Assembly (NCBI RefSeq): GCF_022234545.1
Contig: NZ_JAIEUI010000001.1
Location: 186,001-250,000, forward strand
Direction: 5' to 3'
From: Paenibacillus piscarius
GTDB lineage: Bacteria; Bacillota; Bacilli; Paenibacillales; Paenibacillaceae
Length of the DNA: 64,000 nucleotides
Below the pieces are notes generated by a model. That model did no database searches, had not been told where the DNA came from, and saw only the letters and a program-made list of their open reading frames with translations. Positions 62,936 through 64,000 of the stretch are shown in pieces. Each line of letters opens with the position of its first letter. The first letter of the stretch is position 1. Made by a program: the position numbers and the translations under genes.

Positions 62936-63035
62936 AAAAAAAGAACAGAGCCTGTAAAAGAAGTGCATCCGCTGCGGGTGCGCTTTTTGCTGCTGCCGGA
63001 GGATTGGTCAAAAAAGGGAACGTTTCCGTAAAAAA
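62936..63035 (+). promoter_or_regulatory. Two candidate regulator-binding words around the terminator before the last gene
   Basis: 63011-63035 contains AAAAAGGGAACG, then TTTCC and GTAAAAAA, closely resembling the words at 59186 and 59311. A weaker copy, AAAAAAAGAACA...TGTAAAA, lies at 62936-62959. They flank the hairpin at 62963 and precede the gene at 63123. Confidence 0.45.
62963..62990 (+). terminator. Terminator after the response regulator
   Basis: GCATCCG pairs with CGGGTGC (one G-T pair) around a CTG loop, followed by GCTTTTT, about 105 bases after the stop codon. It separates the two-component genes from the binding-protein gene. Confidence 0.7.
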
Positions 63036-63122
63036 CGGCCATTCCGGGAGCAGCGGGGTTCGCCTACCATTGGAGATGTAGCAGATGCAGCATATCCTAA
63101 ATGGAAGTTGGGGGTAATTCTA

Positions 63123-64000
63123 GTGAAGAAAAAAAGTCTGGCCGCCGTCTTGTCCATCAGCTTAGCAGCGTTCGCCTTGTCGGCCTGCGGGAACGGAAAC
63201 AACAGCAGCAATAGCACCGCTGCACCATCGCCAACCACGGCAGCTGAACCGGCAGCTGCCCAGCCGGCAAGCGGCGAGAAGGTCGAGCTGACCTATGCGA
63301 TCTGGGATTCCAACCAGGAGAAGGGCCTGCGGACCATTGCCGATGAATTCGAGGCCAAGAACCCGGACATCAAGGTCAACATTGAGGTAACCGGCTGGTC
63401 CGATTACTGGACGATGCTTGAGGCCGGGGCCACCGGAGGCTCACTGCCGGATGTCTTCTGGATGCACTCGAACGAGATTTACCGCTATGCCAGCAATGAT
63501 ATGCTGCTGGATCTCACAGACCGGATCGGCAAGAGTGCCGAGGTGAAGCTGGAGAATTACCCGGAGGGCTTGAACCAGATCTATAATCTGAACGGCAAGC
63601 AGTACGCGGTTCCCAAGGATTTCGACACGATCGGGCTGTGGTACAACAAGACGCTGTTCGACCAGGCGGGCATTCAGCACCCGGATGAGAACTGGACCTG
63701 GGATGATCTGAAGCAGGCGGCCAAGGCGCTGACGAAGGACGGAGTCTACGGCTTCCTTGCCCCGCTGCATAATCAGGAGGGGTATTACAACTTCGTCTAT
63801 CAGAACGGCGGCACCATTATTACAACGGACAAAAAATCGGGCTACGATGACCCGAAGACGATCGAAGCACTTGATTTCTATATCGGCCTGGTGCGGGAAG
63901 GGCTGTCACCTGAAGTCTACGGCGATGCCGAGCGCGCCGATCTGCTGAAGAACGGCAAGGCGGCGATGGGCCTGTTCGGCTCCTGGAACCTGAGCGGCTT
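63123..64000 (+). CDS. Sugar ABC transporter binding lipoprotein (partial, runs off the window)
   Basis: The first 292 residues are visible and the frame stays open at the window edge. It starts with GTG, about 6 bases after GGGGGT. A lipoprotein signal peptide ends at Cys22 (LSAC), followed by a Ser/Thr/Pro linker. The domain then shows typical MalE-like text such as LTYAIWDSNQEKGLRTIADE and DVFWMHSNEIYRYASNDML. It is shorter in style than the LplA-like proteins and resembles a family-1 sugar-binding protein. The partner permeases presumably lie just beyond the window. Confidence 0.9.
   Translation, partial: MKKKSLAAVLSISLAAFALSACGNGNNSSNSTAAPSPTTAAEPAAAQPASGEKVELTYAIWDSNQEKGLRTIADEFEAKNPDIKVNIEVTGWSDYWTMLEAGATGGSLPDVFWMHSNEIYRYASNDMLLDLTDRIGKSAEVKLENYPEGLNQIYNLNGKQYAVPKDFDTIGLWYNKTLFDQAGIQHPDENWTWDDLKQAAKALTKDGVYGFLAPLHNQEGYYNFVYQNGGTIITTDKKSGYDDPKTIEALDFYIGLVREGLSPEVYGDAERADLLKNGKAAMGLFGSWNLSG

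Overview
The window looks like a chromosomal carbohydrate-utilisation region of a Paenibacillus-type Gram-positive bacterium. This is inferred from a moderately GC-rich backbone, lipoprotein signal peptides, strong GGAGG ribosome sites with frequent GTG/TTG starts, several YesM/YesN-type two-component pairs, many sugar ABC importers without their own ATPase, and an S-layer-anchored glycosidase. I support forty protein genes, no RNA genes and no CRISPR array.

Layout. 0.08-2.9 kb: a divergent AraC regulator and GH43 enzyme. 3.0-10.2 kb: response regulator, sensor kinase, sugar-binding lipoprotein and two permeases. 10.35-12.4 kb: a cytosolic beta-helix enzyme. 12.5-12.7 kb: four 52-bp hairpin repeats. 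12.705-15.251 kb: an AT-rich island with one OLD-family ATPase/nuclease, bounded by Tn7-like ends. 15.3-17.2 kb: an acetyltransferase and an esterase. 17.3-21.0 kb (minus): an importer behind a promoter with a perfect cre site. 21.66-22.44 kb (minus): an AraC regulator with a degenerate receiver domain. 22.7-42.0 kb: a long plus-strand run with two sugar-binding proteins (one fused to carbohydrate-binding domains), two permease pairs, an NHL/TPR protein, a Yip1 protein, a DUF5696 lipoprotein, a GH10 xylanase, a third binding protein and a YesM/YesN pair. 42.1-43.8 kb: a GH5-ricin enzyme, followed by eight ~51-bp hairpin repeats. 44.9-46.3 kb: a GH27 alpha-galactosidase and a small Cys-rich protein. 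46.5-53.6 kb: a second copy of the regulator-kinase-binding protein-permease cassette. 53.75-58.97 kb (minus): a 1740-residue SLH-anchored glycosidase. 59.4-64.0 kb: a fourth YesM/YesN pair and the start of another binding protein.

Working model (inference). Secreted or surface enzymes (GH10, GH5, the SLH enzyme) cut plant polysaccharide. Lipoproteins and permeases import the oligosaccharides, powered by an ATPase encoded elsewhere. Intracellular-looking enzymes (GH43, beta-helix enzyme, GH27, esterase) finish the job. YesM-type kinases sense sugars at the surface and YesN-type AraC regulators switch on adjacent cassettes. CcpA sites add glucose repression.

The most unusual item is the 2547-bp element at 12705-15251. 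It has Tn7-type ends, including TGT termini at the same offset from the first transposase-type site on both sides, plus a near-perfect 5-bp target duplication, but it contains only the OLD nuclease gene. It reads as a non-autonomous Tn7-like element carrying a candidate defence gene. The CBM-fused binding protein together with its NHL/TPR, Yip1 and DUF5696 neighbours is the best candidate for an undescribed glycan-capture complex.
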